From contig NZ_CP042437.1 in NCBI RefSeq assembly GCF_007971525.1, forward strand, positions 1,860,001 to 1,924,000: 64,000 nt of DNA, in the 5' to 3' direction. The stretch is from Mucilaginibacter ginsenosidivorax (GTDB taxonomy: Bacteria > Bacteroidota > Bacteroidia > Sphingobacteriales > Sphingobacteriaceae). This document shows, piece by piece, positions 9,107 through 17,500 of this stretch. The notes under the pieces are model-generated. The model saw nothing but the letters and a program-made list of their open reading frames with translations, made no database searches and had not been told where the DNA came from. The position numbers and the translations under genes were made by a program. Within the stretch, counting starts at the first letter, position 1; every line of letters starts with the position of its first letter.

Positions 9107-10699
9107 TTATTCAATATGCTTTTTTGCAATTGCTGCTATTCGTTCATTGATATCATTGATGATTTTGTCTACCCATTTATCAACAATATAACTAATATCG
9201 TTGTCATTCAAAATTTCGTGATATAAATACTTACGCCAAACATCCCGCCTTGTTGTTCCTATCTCATAAAAATAATCGGAAAATAAAATCAAAAACGTTT
9301 GAAAAACAGAAAACGTCTCAACTCCAGCTTTTTTAAATCCTTTAAGATTTATAGTTAACCCAACCTGCTGTACATCCCCTTGAATCATCATCATTTCTAA
9401 ATCAATGGAAGTATTATACTCAAAATCATTATTATTAATTGTGCGACTAATGGAATGATAATCGAATAGAGAATAGATATCCGGGTTTAAAATTATTTCA
9501 GCCTGACTTACTATTTGGGGCAAAAGTTCAGTGAAAAGTTTATATATGGCTTGGTTGCTTACCTTTTCACGCAATTCCTCATGATTTAAATTGGATATTA
9601 GTGTTTTCATTTTATCGAGTTGCTTCTCATAAGGCTTCTGATTCAGCTTAACAGATTTTTCAAGTTCATTTTCCAGGTCTTCAATACTTGGTAGTTCTGC
9701 TTTAATCTCAGTTGGAATTGCATCTGTTAAATTATATTCGGCTATTCCCATTGGCTTATTCATATCTCTGAGAGTATACTCTGCCGTTATTTTATTCTTA
9801 CTCTTACAAAGAATAATCCCTATCGACGGGTTATCACCGGATGCTTTTTCGTGTTCATCGATTACTGATAAATAGAAATTCATTTTGCCCGCATACTCCG
9901 GTTTAAATTCTCCCGTTTTCAGTTCAAGAACAATATAACAGTGTAGCTTTGTGTGATAAAATAATAAATCGAGAAAATATTCACTATCTCCCTTATCAAT
10001 CTTAAATTGCCTTCCAACAAAAGCAAAACCCTTCCCTAATTCAAGCAAAAATTTCTGTATATCGGCGATCAAAGCGTTTTCTAAATCTCTTTCCTTTGCT
10101 TCTTCAGATAAATGAAAAAAGTCGAATTTATAGGGATCTTTAAATAGTTCTTTTGCCAAGTCTCCTTGCAAAAGCGGCAAGGTATGTGTAAAATTGTTTA
10201 GTAATTTGCCCTGTCTAATGAAAAGACCAGAATCGATTTGATTTAATAAGACATTGCGACTCCAGTTATTTTCAGCAGTTTTAGCCGCGTAAAAGTTACG
10301 TTCTTCATCTGACTTAATGCGGTCATTTAAAATGCAGATATGTCCCCACGGCAATTTTGCAACAGGCTGTTGCAAAATTAGATTATCCACCGCTATACCA
10401 TTTTGACGCAATAAAGATAATTGAGGCCAATTCACAAAGAAATTACGCATATACCGGAGATTTCGCGGCGATAGTCCTTTTAATTCAGGAAAGTCATCCT
10501 TTAAATCGGCAGATATTTGATCAATAATTTTACTACCCCAATCTTTTTGTTTTTCGATATGACAAATAAACTCGCCTATTTCCCAATATATAGCTAAAAG
10601 TTGAACGTTCGCAGTTAAAACTATTTTAGTTTGCGCTCGTCTTATCTTATTTTTTAAAGCTATAAGTGTATCCTTGTAACTCTCCGGCAGTACATTCAT
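9107..10699 (-). CDS. PDDEXK nuclease family protein (DUF1016/YhcG type) with C-terminal extension
   Basis: From ATG 10699 the protein is 530 residues (a TTG nine bases earlier is less likely). Residues 8-165 match the DUF1016 N-terminal DNA-binding region (LAIYWEIGEFI, LSPRNLRYMRNFF, LPWGHI). Residues 190-330 hold the PD-(D/E)xK nuclease fold with Asp244, Glu259 and Lys261 in YFLDLLFYH and VLELKTGEF. Usual family members stop near residue 350. This one continues with a helical linker and a 180-residue region of unknown type. DUF1016 proteins occur beside restriction-modification systems and in mobile or defence regions. Low GC compared with flanking genes suggests acquisition. Confidence 0.8.
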   Translation of the reverse strand: MNVLPESYKDTLIALKNKIRRAQTKIVLTANVQLLAIYWEIGEFICHIEKQKDWGSKIIDQISADLKDDFPELKGLSPRNLRYMRNFFVNWPQLSLLRQNGIAVDNLILQQPVAKLPWGHICILNDRIKSDEERNFYAAKTAENNWSRNVLLNQIDSGLFIRQGKLLNNFTHTLPLLQGDLAKELFKDPYKFDFFHLSEEAKERDLENALIADIQKFLLELGKGFAFVGRQFKIDKGDSEYFLDLLFYHTKLHCYIVLELKTGEFKPEYAGKMNFYLSVIDEHEKASGDNPSIGIILCKSKNKITAEYTLRDMNKPMGIAEYNLTDAIPTEIKAELPSIEDLENELEKSVKLNQKPYEKQLDKMKTLISNLNHEELREKVSNQAIYKLFTELLPQIVSQAEIILNPDIYSLFDYHSISRTINNNDFEYNTSIDLEMMMIQGDVQQVGLTINLKGFKKAGVETFSVFQTFLILFSDYFYEIGTTRRDVWRKYLYHEILNDNDISYIVDKWVDKIINDINERIAAIAKKHIE

Positions 10700-10786
10700 G
10701 AAAATCAACGATATAGACCAAAGTCTAAAAGTAGGCGGTTTTATCTATTCTTTAAGCAAAAAAGACAATATAAAATTACTTTTTCC

Positions 10787-12082
10787 TCACACCCCTACCA
10801 AATCTCCGGCCTCATCTACAGGAGATGACTCCCAGGTAGTCACAAAATCGCTTTTGGTATCCAGTTCTTTTTGCGGGATGGCGGCTATGGTGTACTTGCT
10901 TACTTTAGCATCATTTACGCCTGCTATAAACGCCCAGTTGCCCCAGTTACTTGCAGGCGAGTAGTCTATCAATTTTTCTTCAAAATAGGTAGCGCCCTTA
11001 ATCCAGTCGGCTTTTAAGTCGTTTACCAGGTAGGTGGCCACTATCTGGCGGCATTGGTTGCAAATGTAGCCTGTGGCATTTAACTCATGCATACAGGCGT
11101 CAATGAATGGGATGCCGGTTTTGCCTGCCGCCCATTTATCAAAGTTATCGTTGTTTATGGCAACCGCTTCTTCAGTAACCTTTGCCTGGATGAATTTCTG
11201 GCCGTGTTTTTTAAACATAAACCTGAAATAATCGCGCCATAACAGCTCCAGTTTAAGCATACTGCTTTGGGCATCGTTATGCTTAAATATTTCCCAGTAA
11301 ACCTGCCTTGGTGAAATACAGCCTACAGCCAGCCAGGGCGATAATTTTGATGTATTGGTAATGATGCCTGCTTTACCTTTGGCTTTAACGGCAAGGTCGG
11401 TTTTCGAAAAATATTTATGCAGCTGTACCAGCGCAGCTGTTTCGCCACCCTGGAAATAATTGGTAGCACGCACATCGTCAACAGGTTGGTTTAAGCCCAA
11501 CTGCTGCAGGGTTGGCAACTCGCCCGCATCGGCAATATCGGGGGTATAAATATGTTCGGGGGTGGGTACACATGGGCGTACGTTGCTGTCGCGCTCAACT
11601 TTCTTTTTAAATACAGCAAAACTATCCGGGATATCTTTTATAGGGAAGGGTAAATCCTCCTTGTGGTACATGGTATGCCCAATAAAGTGCTTCAGGTTAA
11701 GGCGCAGTTTCCAAAGTGCAGCCTCAACCTCTTCGGATTTTGCGGTTTCTTCGTAGGCTACCTCCCGGTGATGATAAACTTCACTTACGTGGTATTGGCC
11801 TGCAAGCTGGGGTATAATTTCGGCAGGGTTACCTATGCGGATAATCAGTTCGGCCCCATAGCCTTGCAGGTTTTTACGTAAATCGGCTACGGCTTCCAAT
11901 AAAAACCGGGCTCTGAAACTTCCTGTTTTGCTGGCGCCAGATGTTGTTTGCTGAAAGTAATACGGATCAAAACAATATACCGGCAGAACTTTATCAACCT
12001 TGCGAACGGCTTCTAACAAAATTTCGTTATCATGTATCCGCAAGTCATTTCTAAACCAAACCAGTATCGTTCTATCGCTCAT
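10787..12082 (-). CDS. Cryptochrome DASH / photolyase family protein
   Basis: This is a 431-residue flavoprotein of the photolyase/cryptochrome superfamily. It begins with the typical VWFRNDLRIHDNEIL of the antenna-binding alpha/beta domain. The KTGSFRARFLLEAVADLR and TMYHKEDLPFP segments point to the DASH clade. The C-terminal FAD-binding region shows WRDYFRFMFKKHG, GIPFIDACMHELNATGYICNQCRQIVATYLVNDL and DWIKGATYFEEKLIDYSPASNWGNW in short pieces. DASH proteins repair cyclobutane pyrimidine dimers in single-stranded DNA or act as light sensors. The small DUF2256 gene directly upstream on the same strand supports the DASH call, since the two are often neighbours. Confidence 0.9.
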   Translation of the reverse strand: MSDRTILVWFRNDLRIHDNEILLEAVRKVDKVLPVYCFDPYYFQQTTSGASKTGSFRARFLLEAVADLRKNLQGYGAELIIRIGNPAEIIPQLAGQYHVSEVYHHREVAYEETAKSEEVEAALWKLRLNLKHFIGHTMYHKEDLPFPIKDIPDSFAVFKKKVERDSNVRPCVPTPEHIYTPDIADAGELPTLQQLGLNQPVDDVRATNYFQGGETAALVQLHKYFSKTDLAVKAKGKAGIITNTSKLSPWLAVGCISPRQVYWEIFKHNDAQSSMLKLELLWRDYFRFMFKKHGQKFIQAKVTEEAVAINNDNFDKWAAGKTGIPFIDACMHELNATGYICNQCRQIVATYLVNDLKADWIKGATYFEEKLIDYSPASNWGNWAFIAGVNDAKVSKYTIAAIPQKELDTKSDFVTTWESSPVDEAGDLVGV

Positions 12083-12130
12083 AGTTAAACAGGGAGTTAA
12101 CTGTATTAATGCAGGCTACAAATTTGCAAT

Positions 12131-12259
12131 TTATTTATTTCTCCTGCATCGTTCGCTGCAATATTTGACATCTTCCCAACATTTTTCCCATTTTTTGCGC
12201 CAGCTAAAAGGCTTTTTGCAAACTGAACAGGTTTTATGAGGCAAGTTTTTTGCAGCCAT
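12131..12259 (-). CDS. DUF2256 zinc-finger-like small protein
   Basis: A 42-codon gene read from ATG 12259 to TAA 12131. The protein begins [20 protein letters not shown] and continues with [20 protein letters not shown]. Two CxxC-type pairs (Cys11/Cys14 and Cys34/Cys38) suggest one bound zinc. Length, CxVCxxPFxWRKKW and the YCSERCRR ending fit the DUF2256 family. Family members are frequently next to cryptochrome/photolyase genes, as here, 48 bases upstream of CRY-DASH on the same strand. Function is unknown; a nucleic-acid or photolyase-related role is only inferred. Confidence 0.85.
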   Translation of the reverse strand: MAAKNLPHKTCSVCKKPFSWRKKWEKCWEDVKYCSERCRRNK

Positions 12260-12335
12260 AATGGCTAAAGATAGGCTATCTGTGTCAAAAAAACATATTG
12301 GTCATTATCAAATGCCAAAAAAGCTGAATAAAAAC

Positions 12336-13139
12336 TTACTTATCCGTCTTGATTTTAGCCCTGATAATTGAATCCTTTTGTGCGTTTGTAAGCTTATAGT
12401 TAAACCCGAAAAGCGCACCCTCAAAATCACCATAAGATGGATTAGGGATGATGATGTACCTGCTGCCAAATTCCGTTTCCAGTTTTTGAGTGGTGGCTAC
12501 CCGGCTTTCCTCCATCGGGTGGTTATCATACAGCACGTCAAAATCGGGCAGATTGTCGCCGCAAAGCAGCAGGATATTATGGGTTTTTAAAACATTTAAC
12601 CGTCGCGCCTCTTTGCTTGATGTTGATGTTTTTAATTGCAGGTGTGCGTCGTCGGCGTTTGGCAAGCCATATAATTGCAGGTTTTTAAGGGTTGTAGCCC
12701 GCTCATTTTCGTTACGGTTGGTGATGTAAAAAATAGTGACGCCTTTTGACGCCGCGTATTTAAAAAATGCCGGGGCGCCGGGTACCGTATCGGCCACAGC
12801 CTTGTCGGTCCACTCCTTCCAGGTGGCATCGGTGTAGTCTTTATTTTGCAGGGCACGGGCTGCATCATAGGGGCTATTATCCAGCAAGGTTTCATCAATA
12901 TCGGTAACAATGGCCAGCGGCTTGCTGCCGGAATTTTTTACACCTTCATCAACCCTAAGCCTGGCAATGTTATACGCCTGGAAACATAAAGCCTTATACT
13001 CTGCGGCGCGCTGTTGCCATATAGAGCCCCATACTTTGCCATTATTGGTGATGGATGCGGCGCTGTTTGTAGCTACGGGTTTTGTTGTGGCACAGGCTGT
13101 AAATAACAGAATTATGGGCAGTAGGTGTATTTTTTTCAT
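12336..13139 (-). CDS. Acid phosphatase/5'-nucleotidase, lipoprotein e(P4) family
   Basis: This encodes 267 residues. The lipoprotein signal ends in LLFTAC, with Cys16 as the lipidated residue, so it is membrane-anchored on the periplasmic side or at the cell surface. The HAD-type nucleophile motif DIDETLLDNS lies near residues 80-89, followed by TNRNENER and GDNLPDFD, which matches the e(P4)/class C acid phosphatase group (DDDD superfamily). Such enzymes dephosphorylate nucleotides such as NMN, releasing nucleosides for uptake. It stands alone, with a decayed palindromic element upstream (13186-13315). Confidence 0.88.
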   Translation of the reverse strand: MKKIHLLPIILLFTACATTKPVATNSAASITNNGKVWGSIWQQRAAEYKALCFQAYNIARLRVDEGVKNSGSKPLAIVTDIDETLLDNSPYDAARALQNKDYTDATWKEWTDKAVADTVPGAPAFFKYAASKGVTIFYITNRNENERATTLKNLQLYGLPNADDAHLQLKTSTSSKEARRLNVLKTHNILLLCGDNLPDFDVLYDNHPMEESRVATTQKLETEFGSRYIIIPNPSYGDFEGALFGFNYKLTNAQKDSIIRAKIKTDK

Positions 13140-13185
13140 TGGTAGTTATGTTCTTTTAATTACTCTTATATCGCATGGCGGAAAC

Positions 13186-13315
13186 GACTCACCCCGACGA
13201 GGCTACGCCCGTCACCCCTCTCTCCGCGTCGCGCATAGAGGGGTAAAAATATAAAAAATGACCTGCACCCTCTCCGCAAAGAGGGTCGGCCAACGTAGCG
13301 TAGCCGGGGTGAGTC
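13186..13315. repeat. GACTCACC-type inverted-repeat element, copy 1
   Basis: This 130-bp element has ends GACTCACCCCGACGAGGCTA and TAGCCGGGGTGAGTC, which are reverse complements apart from a few bases. The inside holds further hairpins around CCCTCTCTCCG and CCCTCTCCGC. It is bordered on the right by GCGTTCAAAGCCAATG, which is also found beside the copies at 43326-43370 and 54305-54664. It contains no coding frame, so it is a non-autonomous palindromic repeat. Confidence 0.8.
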
Positions 13316-13384
13316 TTAGCCAGCGTTCAAAGCCAATGTATCTGTATCGAACTTTGCGAAACCCTACATCCCACCAAAATAGCT

Positions 13385-13936
13385 TTACAACAGCTCCGGC
13401 TTAATTTTGTCCGTAAACTCTTTGGCAAATTTATTGAGTTTAGGCTGGATAACAAATGCGCAGTACGACTGCCCCGGATTATCGTTAAAATAATTTTGAT
13501 GATAATCTTCGGCCTTATAAAACTGGCTGGCCGGCGTTACCTCGGTTACTATCGGGCTGTCAAAAACCTTTTCGTTGGTTAGGGTATTAATCATGGCAAT
13601 GGCTGCGTCCTTTTGCTCGGCGGTTGTATAAAAAATGGCTGAGCGGTATTGCGTACCTACGTCATTACCCTGGCGATTAAGTGTTGTTGGGTTATGGGTT
13701 TTAAAAAAAAACAGCAACAGTTCATCCAGCGACAATACATCGGCATCGTACTCCAGTTCAATAACCTCGGCATGGCCCGTGGTGCCGGTGCAAACCTGTT
13801 TATAGGTGGGGTTATCAACATGGCCGCCCATGTAGCCCGATGTTACTGAAATTACTCCCTTAAGCGATTGGAAAATGGCTTCGGTGCACCAAAAGCACCC
13901 ATTGCCAAAAGTTATTTTTTGAATATTTGAAGGCAT
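13385..13936 (-). CDS. msrA: Peptide-methionine (S)-S-oxide reductase
   Basis: MsrA reduces the S-epimer of methionine sulfoxide in proteins and free methionine, repairing oxidative damage. The 183-residue protein carries the active-site motif GCFWC at residues 13-17 with catalytic Cys14, plus GYMGGHVDNPTYKQVCTGTTG split over 35-56 and GHAEVIELEYD. Length and motif order are normal for single-domain MsrA. No signal peptide, so it is cytoplasmic. No MsrB partner is nearby. Confidence 0.95.
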   Translation of the reverse strand: MPSNIQKITFGNGCFWCTEAIFQSLKGVISVTSGYMGGHVDNPTYKQVCTGTTGHAEVIELEYDADVLSLDELLLFFFKTHNPTTLNRQGNDVGTQYRSAIFYTTAEQKDAAIAMINTLTNEKVFDSPIVTEVTPASQFYKAEDYHQNYFNDNPGQSYCAFVIQPKLNKFAKEFTDKIKPELL

Positions 13937-14000
13937 TTTTTGTTTTGTTTAATTGATAAACAGCTCCATAATATGTGTTGTTTCAATCATAAATTGACAC

Positions 14001-14079
14001 ATAGTCTTAAGTCGAAAGTATTGAGTTCTAAGCCGGAAATAGACAAATTTCGACTTAAGACTTCCAACTTAAGACTATT
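14001..14079. repeat. TTAAGACT inverted repeat
   Basis: Perfect 15-base arms AGTCTTAAGTCGAAA (14003-14017) and TTTCGACTTAAGACT (14048-14062) are followed by a third arm ACTTAAGACTAT. The same word family recurs at 63256-63305. The 13937-14261 gap has no other feature apart from a candidate promoter box. Confidence 0.75.
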
Positions 14080-14235
14080 GACTTAACACCGGGGCTGTTA
14101 CATATTGTAAAAATACTCATTTGCGATGCTTTTTGTTTCATTACTGTGTAAGGATTTTGACCATGGAAACGCTCAACAGCAATGCAAATAGACCATCAAC
14201 TTATTAAAACCCACGTAACATTCTTGATAGATTAC

Positions 14236-14243
14236 TATATTTG
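14236..14243 (+). promoter_or_regulatory. Putative -7 box of GT87-like gene
   Basis: TATATTTG fits TAnnTTTG and ends 18 bases before ATG 14262. No convincing -33 element at the right distance was seen. Confidence 0.35.
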
Positions 14244-14261
14244 AGCCCTGCTTTATCCCTC

Positions 14262-15434
14262 ATGATTCAAAAATTATCCAAACTCATTTATAATAAACCC
14301 TTTGTATATGCCGCATGGTTTGGTTTGAGTTTCCTTATTGTGCTAAAAGAGATCCTGAACCACCAGGGTTTTAATAACTACACCATTTTTAAATACAATT
14401 TTTTACATACGCTGCACCAGCAAAACCTGTATGCCGCGTACCCTGAACATTATTACGACCTGAATCATTACGGCCCTATATTTTCAATCATATTTGCACC
14501 CTTTACGTTTTTTCCTGATTACGTGGGCATTATGTTTTGGGTAATGTTTAACGCGTTTGTGCTGTTTAAAGCTATCCAGCTACTGCCGCTGAAGCAAAAT
14601 CAATATGTGATTGTACTACTTATTTGCGCCCACGAATTAATGACGGCATCGGCCAATGTGCAAAGTAATCCATTGGTGGCGGGACTTATTATTTTAAGTT
14701 TCAACTTCATCAACAAAAAGCAGGATTTTTGGGCAGCACTAATGATTGCGTTGGGCACGTTCATCAAATTGTACGGTATTGTTGGCCTGGCGTTCTTCTT
14801 TTTTTCCGATAACAAACTAAAGTTCATTGCCAGCTTTATTTTTTGGTCGGTAGTAATGTTTGTGTTACCGATGCTCATCTCGTCGCCGGCGTTTATTGTG
14901 CAATCCTACCGCGACTGGTATGTAGACCTAAAAGGCAAAAACTTACAAAACGAAGGCTCTATTATGCAGGATATTTGCGTAATGGGCTTTTTCCGCAAAA
15001 TATTAAACTACCCGGGGCTAAAAAACGCGGTGGTAATTATCCCGGCAATGGCGTTGTTCGCCCTTTCATACCTGCGGATAAACTGTTTTAAATCGACACC
15101 TTACCGTTTACTTATCCTGTCATCGGCACTAATATTTGCCGTAATTTTTAGCAGCGGATCCGAGTCGCCCACCTATATTATCGCATTCGCGGGTGTAGGC
15201 ATTTGGTTTATGAATTTAGACAGACCTGTAACCGGTTTTGAAATATTTTTGCTGGTGATGGCCATCATTTTAACTACCCTGTCGCCCTCCGATCTTTTCC
15301 CAAGATCCATCCGCGAAACGTACGTATTGCCATACAAATTAAAGTCGCTGCCCTGTTTTTTAATATGGCTGAAAATAGTGTATGAAACACTAAGCAGGAA
15401 CTTTGCAAAGCCAGAAACCAGGCCTGTTTTATAA
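14262..15434 (+). CDS. Polytopic membrane glycosyltransferase (GT87/DUF2029-like)
   Basis: From ATG 14262 the protein is 390 residues with about nine or ten hydrophobic segments. The layout and the region LNHYGPIFSIIFAPF, NVQSNPLVAGLI and LGTFIKLYGIVGLAFF resemble GT87 (DUF2029) polyprenol-dependent mannosyltransferases of the GT-C fold. In these, an acidic residue in an early external loop is catalytic; the exact residue cannot be assigned here. The next two genes are a GT2 transferase and a polysaccharide deacetylase, so it likely helps build a cell-surface or lipid-linked glycan. An upstream TTG at 14241 is a less likely start. Confidence 0.75.
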   Translation: MIQKLSKLIYNKPFVYAAWFGLSFLIVLKEILNHQGFNNYTIFKYNFLHTLHQQNLYAAYPEHYYDLNHYGPIFSIIFAPFTFFPDYVGIMFWVMFNAFVLFKAIQLLPLKQNQYVIVLLICAHELMTASANVQSNPLVAGLIILSFNFINKKQDFWAALMIALGTFIKLYGIVGLAFFFFSDNKLKFIASFIFWSVVMFVLPMLISSPAFIVQSYRDWYVDLKGKNLQNEGSIMQDICVMGFFRKILNYPGLKNAVVIIPAMALFALSYLRINCFKSTPYRLLILSSALIFAVIFSSGSESPTYIIAFAGVGIWFMNLDRPVTGFEIFLLVMAIILTTLSPSDLFPRSIRETYVLPYKLKSLPCFLIWLKIVYETLSRNFAKPETRPVL

Positions 15435-15542
15435 TTTGAATGTCTGTTTTTTACAGTCTATCGCTTATTAGCAAAGAATTCAGAATTTCTTCAGATTAAT
15501 GCCCTAAAATGCGCTTTGTAATTAAAATGATACATAAATTAT

Positions 15543-15550
15543 TATTTTTG
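15543..15550 (+). promoter_or_regulatory. Putative -7 box upstream of GT2 gene
   Basis: TATTTTTG fits TAnnTTTG; a TTTG at 15515-15518 lies 24 bases upstream, slightly farther than ideal. It would give a leader of about 180 bases. The 15435-15738 gap shows nothing else. Confidence 0.4.
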
Positions 15551-15738
15551 TAAAGAGAAAGTTACATTTATACAAAAAACTTCGTATTGAGGAAAAGCGG
15601 GGCATTGGTATACCGGAATCCTAACGGTAAAACAAGTGCAACTGCTTTTGATTTATATACGCTTTTTAATAAACAGTAAAATAAAATATTCATAGGGTAT
15701 AAGCTGACCTGCAGCAACCTTAAAACCTATTGAGCAAT

Positions 15739-16707
15739 ATGATTCCCGATTTAAAGATGAAACTCTCTGTGATTATTCCCTGCCATAACGAGCAGAATAA
15801 TGTGGGATTTCTGATTCAGGCACTTACCAAAACGTTAAACGAAACCGAATATAATTTCGAGTTGATTTTTGTTGATGACGGCAGCAGCGACGATACCGTG
15901 AACGAAATTAAATTCAACGCCGGCATTTATCCCAATGTTTTTTACATCGAACTTTCAAAAAACTTTGGGAAAGATAACGCGTTGAAAGCCGGCATTAGCA
16001 TGGCTACCGGCAGCGCCGTAATAACTATGGATGCCGATATGCAGCATCCGCCCGGTATGATCATTAAAATGCTGCAATTTTGGGAAGAAGGTTATGACAT
16101 TGTTTATACCTACCGGGAAAATGCGAACCCGCACGCCAAATTATATCAAAAGGTAACCTCCAGACTTTTTTACAAAGGGATAAATATGCTATCAGATATC
16201 AAACTGGAAGATGGCACTTCCGATTTCAGGTTGATGGACGAAAGGGTTATCAAGGACTTAAAGCTTATTGACGAACACGAACTTTTTTTGAGAGGTATTA
16301 TTAAATGGGCGGGCTTTAAACAAGCAGGCATCCCCTATACACCATCAAAAAGGCATACCGGCGAAGTAAGTTATTCTTTTGCCAAACTGGTAAAACTGGC
16401 CATTGGCAGTATTATGGCTTTCAGTGCAAGGCCTTTGTATATCATGACAGGTGTGGGCTTAACAGTTTCCCTCATGACAATCTTTTACATCCCTTACGTT
16501 TTAATTAGCTTTGCCGAAGGTTACGCCGTTAACGGGTGGGCATCTATTATAGCTACCATCGCATTTTTTGGGGGTCTGCAGTTAATGGTATTAAGCATCA
16601 TTGGCGTATATGTAGGCAAAATATTTATGCAGTCAAAAGCACGTCCAAATTATCTCATCAGGTCTACCAACCTTGTAAATGTAAATAATGATCTTATTAG
16701 GGTTTGA
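15739..16707 (+). CDS. Family 2 glycosyltransferase (polyprenyl-phosphate type)
   Basis: This 322-residue GT-A enzyme begins with LSVIIPCHNEQNNVG and has the nucleotide-sugar motifs FVDDGSSDD and TMDADMQHPP (a DxD). LEDGTSDFRLMD and the acceptor-side FLRGIIKWAGFKQAGIPY fit the DPM1/ArnC-like group. Two C-terminal hydrophobic segments (about 225-250 and 260-290) anchor it in the inner membrane. It probably transfers a sugar to polyprenyl phosphate, which the neighbouring GT-C enzyme could use. Its 3' end overlaps the deacetylase start by 20 bases, so translation is coupled. ATG 15739 is chosen over TTG 15730. Confidence 0.88.
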   Translation: MIPDLKMKLSVIIPCHNEQNNVGFLIQALTKTLNETEYNFELIFVDDGSSDDTVNEIKFNAGIYPNVFYIELSKNFGKDNALKAGISMATGSAVITMDADMQHPPGMIIKMLQFWEEGYDIVYTYRENANPHAKLYQKVTSRLFYKGINMLSDIKLEDGTSDFRLMDERVIKDLKLIDEHELFLRGIIKWAGFKQAGIPYTPSKRHTGEVSYSFAKLVKLAIGSIMAFSARPLYIMTGVGLTVSLMTIFYIPYVLISFAEGYAVNGWASIIATIAFFGGLQLMVLSIIGVYVGKIFMQSKARPNYLIRSTNLVNVNNDLIRV

Positions 16708-17485
16708 TATCGAGGAGTTTGACATGCCATTGGAGTATGGCAAACAAATATCGTTCGCCGAGCAGCTGTCTATATCAACCCAGGGTACTAACGTTATTTT
16801 GGCCATATTAAAAGCGGCAAAAATTAAGGCTACCTTTTTTTGTACAGCAAATTATGCTGTACAAAAACCCGAAGTTATTAGCCAGATTGTAAGCGAAGGC
16901 CATGAAATAGCCTCGCACGGTTACTATCATTCAGATTTTAAACCCGAGCACCTGGCGCAATCAAAAACCAAACTTGAAGAAATATCCAGGGCCGAAGTAA
17001 CCGGCTTCCGTATGGCCAGGATGATGCCGGTTGATGAACAGGAGATAGCTAAGGCGGGCTATACCTATAATTCATCTATTAACCCCACATTTATCCCCGG
17101 CAGGTACAATAACTTTGGCAAGCCCCGCAGCTGGTTTTATGAACAGGGTGTGTTACAGATTCCGGCATCGGTATCGCCGTTGATCCGTTTCCCGTTATTT
17201 TGGCTCAGCTTTCATAACCTGCCTATGGGGCTGTTAAAGTGGATGAGCGGCATCACCCATAAAAAGGATGGCTACCTTAACCTGTATTTTCACCCCTGGG
17301 AATTTACCAACCTGCACGATGCCCGGTTTGGGTTTCCCAAATATGTGGTCAAAAATTCGGGGCAACCTTTTGCAAACAGGCTGGAAGAGTTTATCAACTG
17401 GGGAAAATCAAAGGGCTACGAATTTATGCGGACAGATGAATTTGCCAAAGGGGTAGATAAAAAGAAGCTCACCTTAATTGCTTAG
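16688..17485 (+). CDS. Polysaccharide deacetylase
   Basis: This 265-residue NodB-fold protein has the first motif at FDIEEFD (Asp7 or nearby acid) and the metal-binding HxxxH as SHGYYHSD (His77, His81). The TFFCTANYA strand and FHPWEF near residue 200 are typical of the PuuE/DUF3473-like branch that lacks a signal peptide. It removes acetyl groups from N-acetyl sugars, probably on the lipid-linked product of the two transferases upstream. It overlaps the GT2 gene by 20 bases. This arrangement resembles enzymes that modify undecaprenyl-linked amino sugars. Confidence 0.85.
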   Translation: MILLGFDIEEFDMPLEYGKQISFAEQLSISTQGTNVILAILKAAKIKATFFCTANYAVQKPEVISQIVSEGHEIASHGYYHSDFKPEHLAQSKTKLEEISRAEVTGFRMARMMPVDEQEIAKAGYTYNSSINPTFIPGRYNNFGKPRSWFYEQGVLQIPASVSPLIRFPLFWLSFHNLPMGLLKWMSGITHKKDGYLNLYFHPWEFTNLHDARFGFPKYVVKNSGQPFANRLEEFINWGKSKGYEFMRTDEFAKGVDKKKLTLIA

Positions 17486-17500
17486 GCGGTTACCTTTTGT

